A stretch of 64,000 nucleotides of DNA, taken from positions 1 through 64,000 of the IMG/VR virus record IMGVR_UViG_3300021961_010841. One strand, 5' to 3'. Each line of letters opens with the position of its first letter. Within the stretch, counting starts at the first letter, position 1. Shown here in pieces: positions 16,871-25,894 of the stretch. Under the pieces are notes generated by a model, which saw only the letters and a program-made list of their open reading frames with translations, was not told where the DNA came from and ran no database searches. The translations under genes and the position numbers were made by a program. The DNA is from a virus.

Positions 16871-17480
16871 GTATAAAAGCACCGATGCGATGGTTGTATT
16901 CGGGACACTCTATGTATGTGTAACCATCCGGAGGTGTAGTGTCTTGCCCCTGCCAGACAGGAATGAACTCTGTGTTACCATGATCGAAATCAGGATTACA
17001 TCTAAGATGGACTTCGATTAATTTTCCACCTATGAATTCACAATTCATATATTGATATTTTTTAGATATCGTTTTTAGTATTTGCGGGATTTCATGCACA
17101 ACATCAACTTTGATCCATTTCTTCCATTTAGTAAATGATTCAGGATATCTAAAACCCTGCACACTGAGGATAGGATCTCCCCATTCGTAGTCGACGGATA
17201 TATGGTCACCCTCGAATATCTCACACCAAAAAGTTCCTGGTTGAAGATGATCAGTCCAACCTTTCACAGTAAGCCATTGTTCGTATGCTCCCAATCCTAA
17301 TCCCACACAGTTTGTTGTGGGGCGGACTATGTAGAATCCATCGTGTGGCACATCCACTCCGGCAGGACCGCACTGATATCCTAATTTTCTTGACAGGATT
17401 AATTTATCAAAGATCCATAGGTCGTCGGGATCGGTGTTTAACCAAGCCACATCTTCTTCGATTAATTTCCGGGTTACCAT
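16866..17480 (-). CDS. Conserved hypothetical protein, possible ATP-grasp-like
   Basis: 204 aa. NCEFIGGKLIEVHLRCNPDF resembles the C-terminal E..(I)E.N segment of ATP-grasp enzymes, but no nucleotide-binding loop is obvious. It overlaps the 137-aa gene upstream by 7 nt. Function uncertain. Confidence 0.6.
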   Translation of the reverse strand: MVTRKLIEEDVAWLNTDPDDLWIFDKLILSRKLGYQCGPAGVDVPHDGFYIVRPTTNCVGLGLGAYEQWLTVKGWTDHLQPGTFWCEIFEGDHISVDYEWGDPILSVQGFRYPESFTKWKKWIKVDVVHEIPQILKTISKKYQYMNCEFIGGKLIEVHLRCNPDFDHGNTEFIPVWQGQDTTPPDGYTYIECPEYNHRIGAFIR

Positions 17481-17887
17481 TTACGACAAGACCAGTATCG
17501 TGCTTTTGTTCTTGGACCTGGGTTAGCACAGTTGTGTCTTGCTCTAAATGATCTGCGTCTTGCTGGATTTGATTTCTTGATTCTCATGTTGGGGTCACCA
17601 AAATTGACTTTTTTGACGTTGCCTGTCTTGGGATCCTTGACATAAACTTTAAATTTTTTTACATCGCCTCTCATTGGTTTGCCCAATGGAACTTTTCTGC
17701 CTCTGTATTCTGCCTCTTCTATATCTGATAATAATTTGCCTGTGATATCGTCTGTGTAAATCAGAATGTTTTCGCCCCTGACTTCGATGATGGGTGTGTC
17801 TATAGCTAGATCATCGCCGAATTCAAATGTTAAAATATCACCCGCTTGTGGATGTTGTAATTGTAGGTCAAGTTCATTAAGTTTCAT
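17474..17887 (-). CDS. Late basic virion-type protein with Cys-pair C-terminus
   Basis: 137 aa. N-terminus MKLNELDLQLQHP is of the cargo-like type; residues 15-80 form a beta-rich domain; the last 35 residues are Arg-rich with two Cys (RHNCANPGP...YWSCRKW), a tail I associate with small phage structural proteins. It is preceded at 6 nt by a perfect TATAAATA. Probably nucleic-acid binding and packaged in the head (inference). Confidence 0.65.
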   Translation of the reverse strand: MKLNELDLQLQHPQAGDILTFEFGDDLAIDTPIIEVRGENILIYTDDITGKLLSDIEEAEYRGRKVPLGKPMRGDVKKFKVYVKDPKTGNVKKVNFGDPNMRIKKSNPARRRSFRARHNCANPGPRTKARYWSCRKW

Positions 17888-17893
17888 TTGTTG

Positions 17894-17901
17894 TATTTAT
17901 A
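17894..17901 (-). promoter_or_regulatory. T4-type late promoter TATAAATA
   Basis: Perfect TATAAATA, six nucleotides (CAACAA) before the ATG at 17887. No ribosome site fits in between. Confidence 0.65.
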
Positions 17902-18490
17902 ATGCTTGTTTATGGATCTCACTCGGATATACATTTTCTTCGAACGCTTTGTATATGTCATGGCCCTTGAAACTCAATTGGAATAATATTCTGGGCTCTG
18001 CAGATGTGTTTACAACGCCATGCAGGTATTCACCGCGTGTGCGAAACAGTGCAGGTGCCTTGCTCAATGAAAATTCATCTATGTATTCCTTGTTCTCTTT
18101 GTAGAACATCTTTGTTGTCACATTCGTGAAATCACCAGACACAGGGAAACTGATTGCCCAGTCTCTTGCTGAAATGATCTTCAACCAATCTATGTAATAT
18201 TGTGGGAGCTCTTTCATCAATTCTGGTGATTCGAACACTGGTGCGAGTATTACTTCGTCTTCGTGTGGAACCAGATCATACTTGACATCCACTTTGACGA
18301 AACCACAGGTAACAAATGGATCTTGGTAGTTAAAAAATTTCCTAATGCTGTCTGGAGTGTCTTGCTTGTTGACCAATGGAGCGTCGGCAGTGCCATCCAT
18401 TTCGAACCATTCGCACTTGTTTGCCAGGATATCAAGCAGTTCACTTTGGTCGTAGAGGATGTCTGGCAAGTACACGAAAGGTTTACGCAT
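17897..18490 (-). CDS. Conserved hypothetical protein, possible cupin/oxygenase fold
   Basis: 197 aa from the ATG at 18490 (a GTG lies just before). The C-terminal part, TRGEYLHGVVNTS..RILFQLSF, has the His-then-Arg strand pattern of double-stranded beta-helix oxygenases, but a clear H-x-D is missing. It lies next to the acyl carrier protein gene. Confidence 0.5.
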   Translation of the reverse strand: MRKPFVYLPDILYDQSELLDILANKCEWFEMDGTADAPLVNKQDTPDSIRKFFNYQDPFVTCGFVKVDVKYDLVPHEDEVILAPVFESPELMKELPQYYIDWLKIISARDWAISFPVSGDFTNVTTKMFYKENKEYIDEFSLSKAPALFRTRGEYLHGVVNTSAEPRILFQLSFKGHDIYKAFEENVYPSEIHKQAL

Positions 18491-18499
18491 CACTTTTAA

Positions 18500-18721
18500 T
18501 TATTTGGATTCAACTATGGCCACTATGTCTTTGACTCTAACTATGGACTCTGCATGTTGGTCATCGATGGTAATACCAAATTGATCCTCGATGTCCATGA
18601 TGATTTCTAAGCCATCCAAGCTGTCCGCGCCGAGATCATCCACCAAGTGAGATTCCAAAGTAATTTTTGATAGGCTGATACCAAGTCGTTCTGAGATTAT
18701 GTTAAAAATTTTTTCCTGCAT
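18500..18721 (-). CDS. acpP: Acyl carrier protein
   Basis: 73 aa from the ATG at 18721. It has the four-helix carrier pattern and the phosphopantetheine site LGADSLDGLEI with Ser34, followed by IEDQFGITI as in bacterial AcpP. A longer frame to 18823 overlaps the gene upstream and is rejected. Carrier proteins hold acyl or aminoacyl groups as thioesters; no ketosynthase or adenylation enzyme is visible. The substrate could be handed to the nearby GNAT or radical SAM enzymes, or the protein could tap host fatty acid synthesis. Confidence 0.88.
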   Translation of the reverse strand: MQEKIFNIISERLGISLSKITLESHLVDDLGADSLDGLEIIMDIEDQFGITIDDQHAESIVRVKDIVAIVESK

Positions 18722-18728
18722 GGGATAT

Positions 18729-18989
18729 TTACCTTGGATCATTTTCACTGCATTCTTTTTTGCATATGCTGTCACATCTTTCTGATTGCCAATCCGCATC
18801 GTTGAAGTGATCGGTGTAGGCATGGTGACTTAAAATTTCCTTGATGCTGTGCAAGGACAGATCGTTCCAATCTTTTGGTAATTTTTTGAGATAATCACTA
18901 TTGTAGTGTGAATTGGCCACGAAGCAACAAGGCCATAATTTCTTGTCATACTCTATTACCAAACTCTGGGTTTTGCACTTGATGGCCAT
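18729..18989 (-). CDS. SPASM-like cysteine-rich half of a split radical SAM protein
   Basis: 86 aa. KKLWPCCFVAN and the closing C-x3-C-x3-C (ERCDSICKKEC) are the auxiliary-cluster cysteines usually fused behind radical SAM domains, as in the single-chain homologue at 27005-27988. It starts immediately after the stop of 18990-19652 and in the same frame (TAAATG), with GGAGGA 8 nt before its ATG, so it looks like a second subunit made by coupled translation. Confidence 0.75.
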   Translation of the reverse strand: MAIKCKTQSLVIEYDKKLWPCCFVANSHYNSDYLKKLPKDWNDLSLHSIKEILSHHAYTDHFNDADWQSERCDSICKKECSENDPR

Positions 18990-19652
18990 TTAAAAGTCCT
19001 CCATCCATGCGTTGTACTTGTTGACCAATATGTCCTGTTTTTCTTGATCTAATATCCAAGGTTCCTCATCATCATCAAACGGAGGTCTCGTGTTCACTGT
19101 GAACGATATCTCTATGTTGTGTTGACCTGCAAGACGTTTGGCATCATCTACCTGATGATAGTTGTGTGGAAACACTATGAACTGCCATGTCACTTTGCCC
19201 ATTGGCAGTGACTTGGCGCACGCCAGCATGTTGTTCCATGCCTTGTCGAAATCTACTTTCTTCCTGTAGATGTCATTTACTTCAGCGGTGGTGCCATCGA
19301 TGCCGAACACGAACTCGCAATGATCACCGTATTTGGCACAGTCGGAGAACCATTCTTGTTTCCTGATGGCGCCATTGGTGTGTATTCTAAAATTTAATTT
19401 TTTTCCGAACACCAGGTAGTCCAGTATTTCATCGAGGTGTGGATTCATCAATGGATCTCCATAGTCACCGCATATCCTTATGGTCTTGATAGTGTCGGGG
19501 AGGTCTTGGCAAATTTTCTCAAAATCATTTTTGTCTATGTGAAGCAGTCTAAGATTATCTAATCGGAAAGTCCTGTCGCACAACGGACACTCTGCCTGGC
19601 AATAACTTGTTATGCCAACTTCCAGTTCGGAACTAAAATTTTGCCAATCCAT
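18990..19652 (-). CDS. Radical SAM domain protein (first half of split pair)
   Basis: 220 aa. Cluster motif C18-x3-C22-x2-C25 in TSYCQAECPLC, then a GDYGDPLMNP segment and barrel strands ending in FTVNTRPPF. The SPASM half follows after one in-frame TAA. Closely related in layout to 27005-27988, so the split is probably secondary. Substrate unknown; SPASM-type members often act on peptides or carrier-bound groups, and an acyl carrier protein gene lies 270 bp downstream. Confidence 0.82.
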   Translation of the reverse strand: MDWQNFSSELEVGITSYCQAECPLCDRTFRLDNLRLLHIDKNDFEKICQDLPDTIKTIRICGDYGDPLMNPHLDEILDYLVFGKKLNFRIHTNGAIRKQEWFSDCAKYGDHCEFVFGIDGTTAEVNDIYRKKVDFDKAWNNMLACAKSLPMGKVTWQFIVFPHNYHQVDDAKRLAGQHNIEISFTVNTRPPFDDDEEPWILDQEKQDILVNKYNAWMEDF

Positions 19653-19655
19653 GGA

Positions 19656-19907
19656 CTATTTGGTCTTGACGTTCTTTGCAGGGCCTTGTCTGTTCTTGTT
19701 GGGATCTTCTCTGCGTTTGCGTGATGCCGCTGTGGCTCTGCCTTTTTTGCCCAGTGCGTGTGCTTTGGATTGTGGCAGACATTTGGGTTTGCCTTCTGAA
19801 GAAGAACCCCTGGCACAGTCGCCACGGATCTTGCCGTCAGGACCAAACCTTACCCATTTTTCCTTAAACCATTTTTTGAGATTTTCGTCTATTTCGTATA
19901 ACTTCAT
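19656..19907 (-). CDS. Small basic virion-type protein, DUF5872-like
   Basis: 83 aa starting MKLYEIDENLKKW. The body KWVRFGPDGKIRGDCARG with GKPKCLPQ and a Lys/Arg/Asn tail resembles a small basic phage domain I recall as DUF5872. The start at 19907 overlaps the upstream stop (TAATG). It carries the shared N-terminal motif and a Cys pair; probably packaged with DNA. Confidence 0.65.
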   Translation of the reverse strand: MKLYEIDENLKKWFKEKWVRFGPDGKIRGDCARGSSSEGKPKCLPQSKAHALGKKGRATAASRKRREDPNKNRQGPAKNVKTK

Positions 19908-21517
19908 TACTTGCTCTTGTTGCCCCAGTTGGCCGCGCCTTTTTTGCGACACTGCACCAGAGCACCAGAGGCATAAGCTGAAGGCCATACTTTGTATCTT
20001 GCTTTTACTTTATGATAGCAGGCATCCTTTTTGCCTGCCGCTTCGTCAAATTCTTGTTCTGTGATTGCTTTAGATTCTGCGATGGCTTCATTTAAATCTT
20101 TGACAGCATCAACATGTCCTTGCACATATGAATGTTCTGATTCCAATCCCATCATGCCCGCCATGGCCATGATTTGATCAGCTAGATTCTGCATCATAGC
20201 AATGTATTCTGGTTCTGCTTTTTTCATTTCCATGGCATGCTTTTCCATGTAGAATAGCGTGTCATGTAGTTTGGCAGAACGCTCAGCTAAGTCCATATCC
20301 TCAACATCAATGTCTTTGTATAATTGTGTGGCTGAAGGACAAATATCAAAATGTTTGGTTTGGTATGAACCTACCATCACTTCACCTTTGTCGTCATCTT
20401 CTTTGACCTTTTCTTTTTTCTCATCTGATGAGTGTCCAAAATATTTGTGTACCAACCGGTCTAATTCTGTGTGAAAATTGTCGATTGTCTTTTTTGAAAC
20501 TTGTTCCAGTGTGTGTTCTTCACCATCTGATGTTTTGAACTTGGTGCCTTTCTTGGCGCCTGTGGCTTTGAGTTGTCTCACCTTTTGTGCAAACTCATTG
20601 CCTTCTTCTATGATGAGTCCCAGTTCATCCAACTTGTCTACCAACCACACATATGGATCACCATCACGTGCTTTTTGTGTGCCGTATGGCATCATGTCGT
20701 CAGCATCTGATGATGAGAAGTAAGCAAATAATTTTTCATATATGGTTGGAGCATCCATTAGATCTCCTGTGTCCATGAACTTTTTGTATTCGTCTTGATG
20801 TTGTTGAATAATCATTTGAGCATAGCCACGATCTTGATGTTCGTCTTCATACATAGAATTTAAAGTTTTGCTTTTGCCTTTGCCAAGGAAACCTGTGGCG
20901 CCCATGTTTTGTTTGAACCGTTCTGCCGCATCTGGTTCAGCAAAATCCATACCGTCTTGTTGTAGGATGGCTTTGATTTCAATGGGATTCATGTTCAACA
21001 TCTTTGACATGGCAGAAAATATTTCGTCCCAATCCATGTCTGCTTGTGTGCCTGAAGCAAACATTGTTGAAATCAATTCATGGAATCCAGGTGACTGTTT
21101 GATTTTTTCCAGTGACGTAGAATCTTGACCCATAGGGTTAATCAGTTTAGTGAATTGGTCTTTTACATCCTCGCCCACAGCATCCTTGTCCATTCTTCTG
21201 CGTTCTTTGTTGGCATCTTTTTTAATCTGTTTCTTAACCACATTCATTGCTCGCTTGGTCAAAACTTCTGGTTTGGCATCTCTTCCTTTTTGTGTGGGCA
21301 CATCCTGTTCACCTATTAATTTTTGTATGATTCGATTTTGAGCAATTTTTGGATTTTGCTCTGCTATTTTAATTAAAAAATTTCGTGGCATTAGTCCTCT
21401 GGCTTTGGCCATCTCTCTGATGGTTTTTTCGAGATCGAACAGTTTTCCTTGTTTGTTTGATTCCTTTGGTTGCTTGTTTTTCTCGAGTTCTATAAGAATA
21501 TTTTTTAGTATGCCCAT
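19907..21517 (-). CDS. Large late protein with Cys-pair basic C-terminus
   Basis: 536 aa, highly helical and charged. N-terminus MGILKNILIELEKNK; the middle is Met- and Gln-rich; the last 40 residues hold KDACYHKVKARYKVWPSAY and ALVQCRKKGAANWG, a two-Cys basic tail seen on many phage head-associated proteins. It is preceded at 6 nt by a perfect TATAAATA. Likely a virion or prohead-core protein; precise role unknown. Confidence 0.65.
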   Translation of the reverse strand: MGILKNILIELEKNKQPKESNKQGKLFDLEKTIREMAKARGLMPRNFLIKIAEQNPKIAQNRIIQKLIGEQDVPTQKGRDAKPEVLTKRAMNVVKKQIKKDANKERRRMDKDAVGEDVKDQFTKLINPMGQDSTSLEKIKQSPGFHELISTMFASGTQADMDWDEIFSAMSKMLNMNPIEIKAILQQDGMDFAEPDAAERFKQNMGATGFLGKGKSKTLNSMYEDEHQDRGYAQMIIQQHQDEYKKFMDTGDLMDAPTIYEKLFAYFSSSDADDMMPYGTQKARDGDPYVWLVDKLDELGLIIEEGNEFAQKVRQLKATGAKKGTKFKTSDGEEHTLEQVSKKTIDNFHTELDRLVHKYFGHSSDEKKEKVKEDDDKGEVMVGSYQTKHFDICPSATQLYKDIDVEDMDLAERSAKLHDTLFYMEKHAMEMKKAEPEYIAMMQNLADQIMAMAGMMGLESEHSYVQGHVDAVKDLNEAIAESKAITEQEFDEAAGKKDACYHKVKARYKVWPSAYASGALVQCRKKGAANWGNKSK

Positions 21518-21523
21518 GTAAAC

Positions 21524-21531
21524 TATTTATA
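21524..21531 (-). promoter_or_regulatory. T4-type late promoter TATAAATA
   Basis: Perfect TATAAATA, six nucleotides (GTTTAC) before the ATG at 21517. It shares the 79-bp divergent gap with the plus-strand promoter at 21561-21589. Confidence 0.65.
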
Positions 21532-21560
21532 ATATTGCAATTAACACCTGTATTTTTGAA

Positions 21561-21589
21561 TAGACAAAAAACACAAAAATAAGTATAAT
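21561..21589 (+). promoter_or_regulatory. Sigma70-like promoter for the plus-strand SDR gene
   Basis: TAGACA (21561-21566), 17-nt spacer, TATAAT (21584-21589), seven nucleotides, ATG at 21597. No ribosome site fits between. Confidence 0.6.
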
Positions 21590-21596
21590 ATACACA

Positions 21597-22088
21597 ATGA
21601 AATATGCAATAACAGGCCATACGGGACTGGTCGGTGGATTCTTATACAACAATCTTGGTGACTGCGTGGGATTCAGCAGATCCAACGGATTTGATGTCAC
21701 TGATGACGATGCACAAGATAGGATAATTCTTGAATCCTACAAGTGTGATGTGTTCGTCAATTGTGCCCATGCAGGGCCAGGCACATCTCAGACAGACATG
21801 TTGTGGAAGGTTTACAAACGCTGGAAAAATCACAACAAGCACATCATCAACATAGGCACTGACAGGGCATCGCCTCATCTGTGGAGCACGGTCAGACAGG
21901 ACTATCCTTTGGAAAAATCCATATTGGCCACCACAGTTGATCATATCCAGAAACAGCACATCGGCAAATGCAAGGTGTCCATAATAAATCCCAACGTGAT
22001 TGAAAATGACACATTGGTGGACATACTCGGAGCGGTCAAATACATTGTGCAGAGCAGAACTTACATCACCACCGTAAACTTACAATGA
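21597..22088 (+). CDS. NAD(P)-binding SDR/epimerase-like protein
   Basis: 163 aa. The Rossmann loop is at the very N-terminus (YAITGHTGLVGGFL), and VNCAHAGPG and NIGTDRAS follow as in short-chain dehydrogenase/epimerases, but the Y-x3-K pair is not obvious and the protein is shorter than usual. It heads a three-gene plus-strand unit with two oxygenase-like genes. Confidence 0.65.
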   Translation: MKYAITGHTGLVGGFLYNNLGDCVGFSRSNGFDVTDDDAQDRIILESYKCDVFVNCAHAGPGTSQTDMLWKVYKRWKNHNKHIINIGTDRASPHLWSTVRQDYPLEKSILATTVDHIQKQHIGKCKVSIINPNVIENDTLVDILGAVKYIVQSRTYITTVNLQ

Positions 22089-22771
22089 TATTCTGTCCTA
22101 TAGATCTTCCACCCATACCCAACAAGCAATCTATAATCGATGCCTTCGAGGGCGATGAATCATACGCATATTGGAATTTGGAAGTTTTGCTGGGCAACGG
22201 TGAAAATGGCATACGTGACAAGAGCATACCTTTCGGTCCTCCTGGTACATGGAGCCCTTTCGCCAAGAAGTATCCGGATCTCATAGGTTGGATGGAGCAA
22301 CATCTTCCTTATGAGTATTTTTGTTATGTGACCATCGGTAGGAGCCAGTCGGATGTTTGGCCGCACGTGGATGGTTGTGAGTCGTCTTTCGACAGTGATG
22401 TGAGACTGAGGCACCATACAACCATGGAGCAATGGTTGGTCGATCATCATGTAAACAACGAACCTTCGGGTTACAGATTGATAGTGTCGGGATCACGTGA
22501 CAAGCTCTATCTCTGCAAGGATTATGATCCCACCTTCAAAAACAAAAGCATACTCCAACAACCAAAAACATACACATATGTTCCTGATGACACAGATGTC
22601 TACGCAATAAGCCATCAATCACAGCCCCACGGAGTGGACATAGACGAACAAGAAAAAAAGGAAAGATTGACTGTGTTTGTGATGGGCAAAGTAAATATCG
22701 ACCAACACCAAGAACTCTTGACAAGAAGCAAAAATAAGTATAAAAAGTATACAGTAGATCATGTTAATTAG
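22085..22771 (+). CDS. Asp/Asn hydroxylase-like 2OG oxygenase
   Basis: 228 aa. DVWPHVDGC gives the H-x-D, GYRLIVSGSRD the central strand, QPHGVD the distal His and KERLTVFV the Arg, the order found in aspartyl/asparaginyl beta-hydroxylase-type proteins. ATGA overlap with the SDR gene. Substrate unknown. Confidence 0.65.
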   Translation: MIFCPIDLPPIPNKQSIIDAFEGDESYAYWNLEVLLGNGENGIRDKSIPFGPPGTWSPFAKKYPDLIGWMEQHLPYEYFCYVTIGRSQSDVWPHVDGCESSFDSDVRLRHHTTMEQWLVDHHVNNEPSGYRLIVSGSRDKLYLCKDYDPTFKNKSILQQPKTYTYVPDDTDVYAISHQSQPHGVDIDEQEKKERLTVFVMGKVNIDQHQELLTRSKNKYKKYTVDHVN

Positions 22772-23489
22772 AAAAAAATATCAATTACCGAGCGTTGCAC
22801 CCATACCGGGCAAGTCATTTGACATCCAAAAACTGCAAGAAGAAGTTGTAAGATTGGACCAAGAATGGGTCAGTGTGTTCCAGGCCAACAGGGGACTTTG
22901 TTCAAACCATCTGGAACTGGCAGAATCTAACTATGAGCACTTTAGACAGATAAATCTCACATACTTCGAGCCAAGCCTCAACGATGTGTTGGATTTGGAT
23001 GATCTTAAGACGGAATGCAGGCTACAGGCCAACAACGTGTTGGAAGGGCAAAGGAAGACAGTGAAGTACAAGACCAAAGTTTTCCGTGACGAAAAGTTAC
23101 CTCCCGCGATGAACGAACACAACTGGTATCATCCTTTGCCACTTTATCAAAATTCATACATCAAGGAAGCCATAGAATCTCAGTTCAAATCCACTCCCAT
23201 AAGAGTAAGGCTTTCGAGAATCACTGCTGGCAAATTCCTAACACCACACATCGACTACTGCCCTTCCTACGCAGTGAGGGTTATAGTTCCTATACAGGGG
23301 ACAACGAATGTGGTCAACAAGGTTTGGCGCAGGGGTGTGGAAGAGTCATATGAAATGCCAGCGGATGGTAGAGCATATTTCCTCAACACAGGTTTCAAAC
23401 ATTCTGTGGAGCACGGTGGTTCAGAAGATAGAATTGCACTGATGTTCAGTCTGCCTGACCAAAGAGACATTCAGGAACTTAATTTTTAG
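22761..23489 (+). CDS. Asp/Asn hydroxylase-like 2OG oxygenase
   Basis: 242 aa. LTPHIDYCPSYAVRVIVPI supplies H-x-D and the following strand; FLNTGFKHSVEHGG and EDRIALMFSL supply the distal His and Arg. It overlaps the preceding gene by 11 nt and ends convergently, overlapping the minus-strand oxygenase gene by 11 bp. Two different family members in tandem suggest hydroxylation of two positions or substrates. Confidence 0.72.
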   Translation: MLIRKKYQLPSVAPIPGKSFDIQKLQEEVVRLDQEWVSVFQANRGLCSNHLELAESNYEHFRQINLTYFEPSLNDVLDLDDLKTECRLQANNVLEGQRKTVKYKTKVFRDEKLPPAMNEHNWYHPLPLYQNSYIKEAIESQFKSTPIRVRLSRITAGKFLTPHIDYCPSYAVRVIVPIQGTTNVVNKVWRRGVEESYEMPADGRAYFLNTGFKHSVEHGGSEDRIALMFSLPDQRDIQELNF

Positions 23490-24126
23490 AATAATTTTTA
23501 ACGTATTCGTCGGAAGCAAAACTCCATCCGGTCACGCAGGGTCTGTTGCCACTGCATGGTTCGACCATATGTGCCAATCCAACTCTCATCACTACACACT
23601 TGTTCTTTTGTGGTTTGATCGACAACGGACCTGCAAATCGCACTTGAACTTTTTGCATCATTTCGCTGAATCCTTCTGTCATCATTTCCATGCACTGTGT
23701 TTTGTCTGGTATCACAAGGTCACCATCGGGTTCGTCGGACAGGTACAGCATGAAAACTACATCACCGAACAATTCAGGTGATTCTGTGTGTAGATCATAC
23801 TTGCTCACCTTGGGATTAAATGTTTTGAAAAAATAGTTCAGTGGTGAAAGATCTTTTGTGAGTGCAGTTTTGCCAAGCACAGGCTCGTACAGTGTGTTTA
23901 ATTTGTCTATTATATAAGTCCTATACTCCTCGATGTGTCTGAGATCGTTCAGCACATTGTAATTGTAGTAAGTTTTTCCAACCAAGTGTTTGGCATCCGC
24001 ACCATCCAAAGTTTTTCCTTGCGTGTTTGACATTTGAACAAGTATTTCATCCACCATCTCATCTGGTAAAAAGTCGTCACACTGCCATATCTCGTTGGAT
24101 ATGATCTCTTGCCAATTATCTTTCAT
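23479..24126 (-). CDS. 2OG-Fe(II)/prolyl hydroxylase-like oxygenase
   Basis: 215 aa from MKDNWQEII at 24126. YDLHTESP gives an H-x-E in place of the usual H-x-D; FMLYLSDEPDGDLVIP is the typical strand-turn of prolyl 4-hydroxylase-like proteins; LAHMVEPCSGNRPCVTGWSF supplies His and Arg. Activity is plausible, substrate unknown. It overlaps the radical SAM gene upstream. Confidence 0.65.
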   Translation of the reverse strand: MKDNWQEIISNEIWQCDDFLPDEMVDEILVQMSNTQGKTLDGADAKHLVGKTYYNYNVLNDLRHIEEYRTYIIDKLNTLYEPVLGKTALTKDLSPLNYFFKTFNPKVSKYDLHTESPELFGDVVFMLYLSDEPDGDLVIPDKTQCMEMMTEGFSEMMQKVQVRFAGPLSIKPQKNKCVVMRVGLAHMVEPCSGNRPCVTGWSFASDEYVKNYSKN

Positions 24127-25894
24127 GTGCAATCGCCAAGGCCTCCTGTGGTTTGATCCGTGCATCTGTGCCATACATGCTCATGTCAAAATCCGTCTTC
24201 CATTCTGCAACATCCTGTTCCACCAACTCTCTTGGATACACCTGACTGAGATCTTCAATGAATTGATCCTTGTTGTGCCAGAACTGGTATATTTCATCCG
24301 AACGCAGGCATCTTGAAAAGTACAGATATGTGGCGAGATCTTTTACTTCTGTCCTTGGTTCGTCCTTGAATATGTTCTTTATGATAGCACGATTCTTTTC
24401 CACCAATTGTCGCATGAAAGGCATCTTGTCCAAGTGCTGATAGAACCAAGTGATCTGGAATTTGATGTCATGCTGTGTGTCATGCAGGCTCTTCATGGTC
24501 AGGTTCAATGCCCTCGAATTATGGAAGTTGTGATAGAACCACCAGTAGTCGAACATACGCACCACCTCATCCAAATTGTAGGAACTGCACTCGTGCATGA
24601 TCTCGATTTCTTCGAATTCGTATGTGCTTCTTTCATCCCTGTACTCCGGATCTGTGTGAAGTTTCTTGTAACCAAGTCCACTGAATGAGTACGGAAAAGC
24701 CAATACCTTTGATTTGACTCTGTTCTTGGTTTTGAATTCTTTGGTGTATATTTCTGTGTTGGGCACAAGATTAAGGAAGTATGTACGCATGAAATCGATG
24801 CCCAGCTCGTAATCCTTTTGCAGTGTGTACAACCAAGAGTCTGCTGTTTCACCTGGCAGTGCTATGATCATTTCCGACGTCACTGGCAAGCCTTTCTGTT
24901 TGAATGACTCTATCAATGGAATCAACTTGTCGTTCTTGATGTTGGCACGATTTATGGTTTCCAATGTTTTTTCTGAGTGTGTTTGGAAACTCACTTTTAG
25001 GTTGCGTTGGTCAGCATCAAGGTCATGATGGATGATGTCTATTATCTCAGGCAACCATTTGGATCCATTTTTTGCAAGACCGGAGTAGGATATCTTGGGA
25101 TTGTTTCCCGTGGCATCCTTGTGCTGTTTCATCTGTTTGACCACTTCAAGATCTCGCTCCAGCATGCCAAAGTTCGCGTCAAGTATCTCCAATTCGGCGA
25201 TGTTTTTCCTGTTGTATATAAAGTCCAGTTGTTCATACACCCTGTCCAAATCAAATTTTGTGACTTTTGATCTCGCCTGTCCGCCCCAGTCACAGAATGC
25301 ACACTTGTAGGGGCATCCCCGATTGGTCTCGAAAGATGCCTTGACTCGTTTCTCTTCCGCCAGTATGGAATCGAACACGCCATCTATGTAGGGTGTGGGC
25401 ATCTCTTCTGGTGCTATCTGATACAACTTCCTGCCAACTTGAACATTGTTCCATGTCCTGCCAAATGATCCTTGATGCGTGTGCAACGGTTGGTCCATGT
25501 TCAGCAGGAACTCGCTGATCAATTTTTCTCCAGGACCCACCCAAAATATGTCGACCCATGGCCTTTCATCTGCGAACTGCTGGGCCAACTCCGGATCCTC
25601 CGGCACATTGGGTCCACCGTACATGGTGATGCCGCCGGGGTTGATCGACTTGTAGTGTTGCATGAGTTGATCGTTGTAGGATTGGTTCCACACATAACAG
25701 GTGAGACCAAACACACCGGACTCTTGGAATATGTTGTTGTATTCTTCCATAGGTCTGTACTTGTACAATGGATCATTGAACGTGAACTTGGATTTGATTT
25801 GAGGAATCTTGTTGCAGTAACTGATCAGGCATGCGGAAGCGTAGGGCAACCAAGTTTCGTGTATGACTGATATGGTTCCTAACTGTACTCGCAT
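24116..25894 (-). CDS. B12-binding-type radical SAM protein
   Basis: 592 aa from the ATG at 25894. The N-terminal 180 residues look like a Rossmann cobalamin-binding domain (MYGGPNVPE, DIFWVGPGEKL) but lack the DxHxxG ligand motif. Then C194-x3-C198-x2-C201 in NRGCPYKCAFCDWGG and a full barrel with SEMIIALPGET. The C-terminal 200 residues are helical. Such proteins methylate or rearrange unactivated carbons. It overlaps the GNAT gene by 16 nt. Confidence 0.82.
   Translation of the reverse strand: MRVQLGTISVIHETWLPYASACLISYCNKIPQIKSKFTFNDPLYKYRPMEEYNNIFQESGVFGLTCYVWNQSYNDQLMQHYKSINPGGITMYGGPNVPEDPELAQQFADERPWVDIFWVGPGEKLISEFLLNMDQPLHTHQGSFGRTWNNVQVGRKLYQIAPEEMPTPYIDGVFDSILAEEKRVKASFETNRGCPYKCAFCDWGGQARSKVTKFDLDRVYEQLDFIYNRKNIAELEILDANFGMLERDLEVVKQMKQHKDATGNNPKISYSGLAKNGSKWLPEIIDIIHHDLDADQRNLKVSFQTHSEKTLETINRANIKNDKLIPLIESFKQKGLPVTSEMIIALPGETADSWLYTLQKDYELGIDFMRTYFLNLVPNTEIYTKEFKTKNRVKSKVLAFPYSFSGLGYKKLHTDPEYRDERSTYEFEEIEIMHECSSYNLDEVVRMFDYWWFYHNFHNSRALNLTMKSLHDTQHDIKFQITWFYQHLDKMPFMRQLVEKNRAIIKNIFKDEPRTEVKDLATYLYFSRCLRSDEIYQFWHNKDQFIEDLSQVYPRELVEQDVAEWKTDFDMSMYGTDARIKPQEALAIAHER

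Noticed and set aside
18990-18992. In-frame TAA read as a pseudogene
   Set aside because: The second half begins at once with ATG and has a well-placed GGAGGA, so both halves look translated; kept as a split pair.
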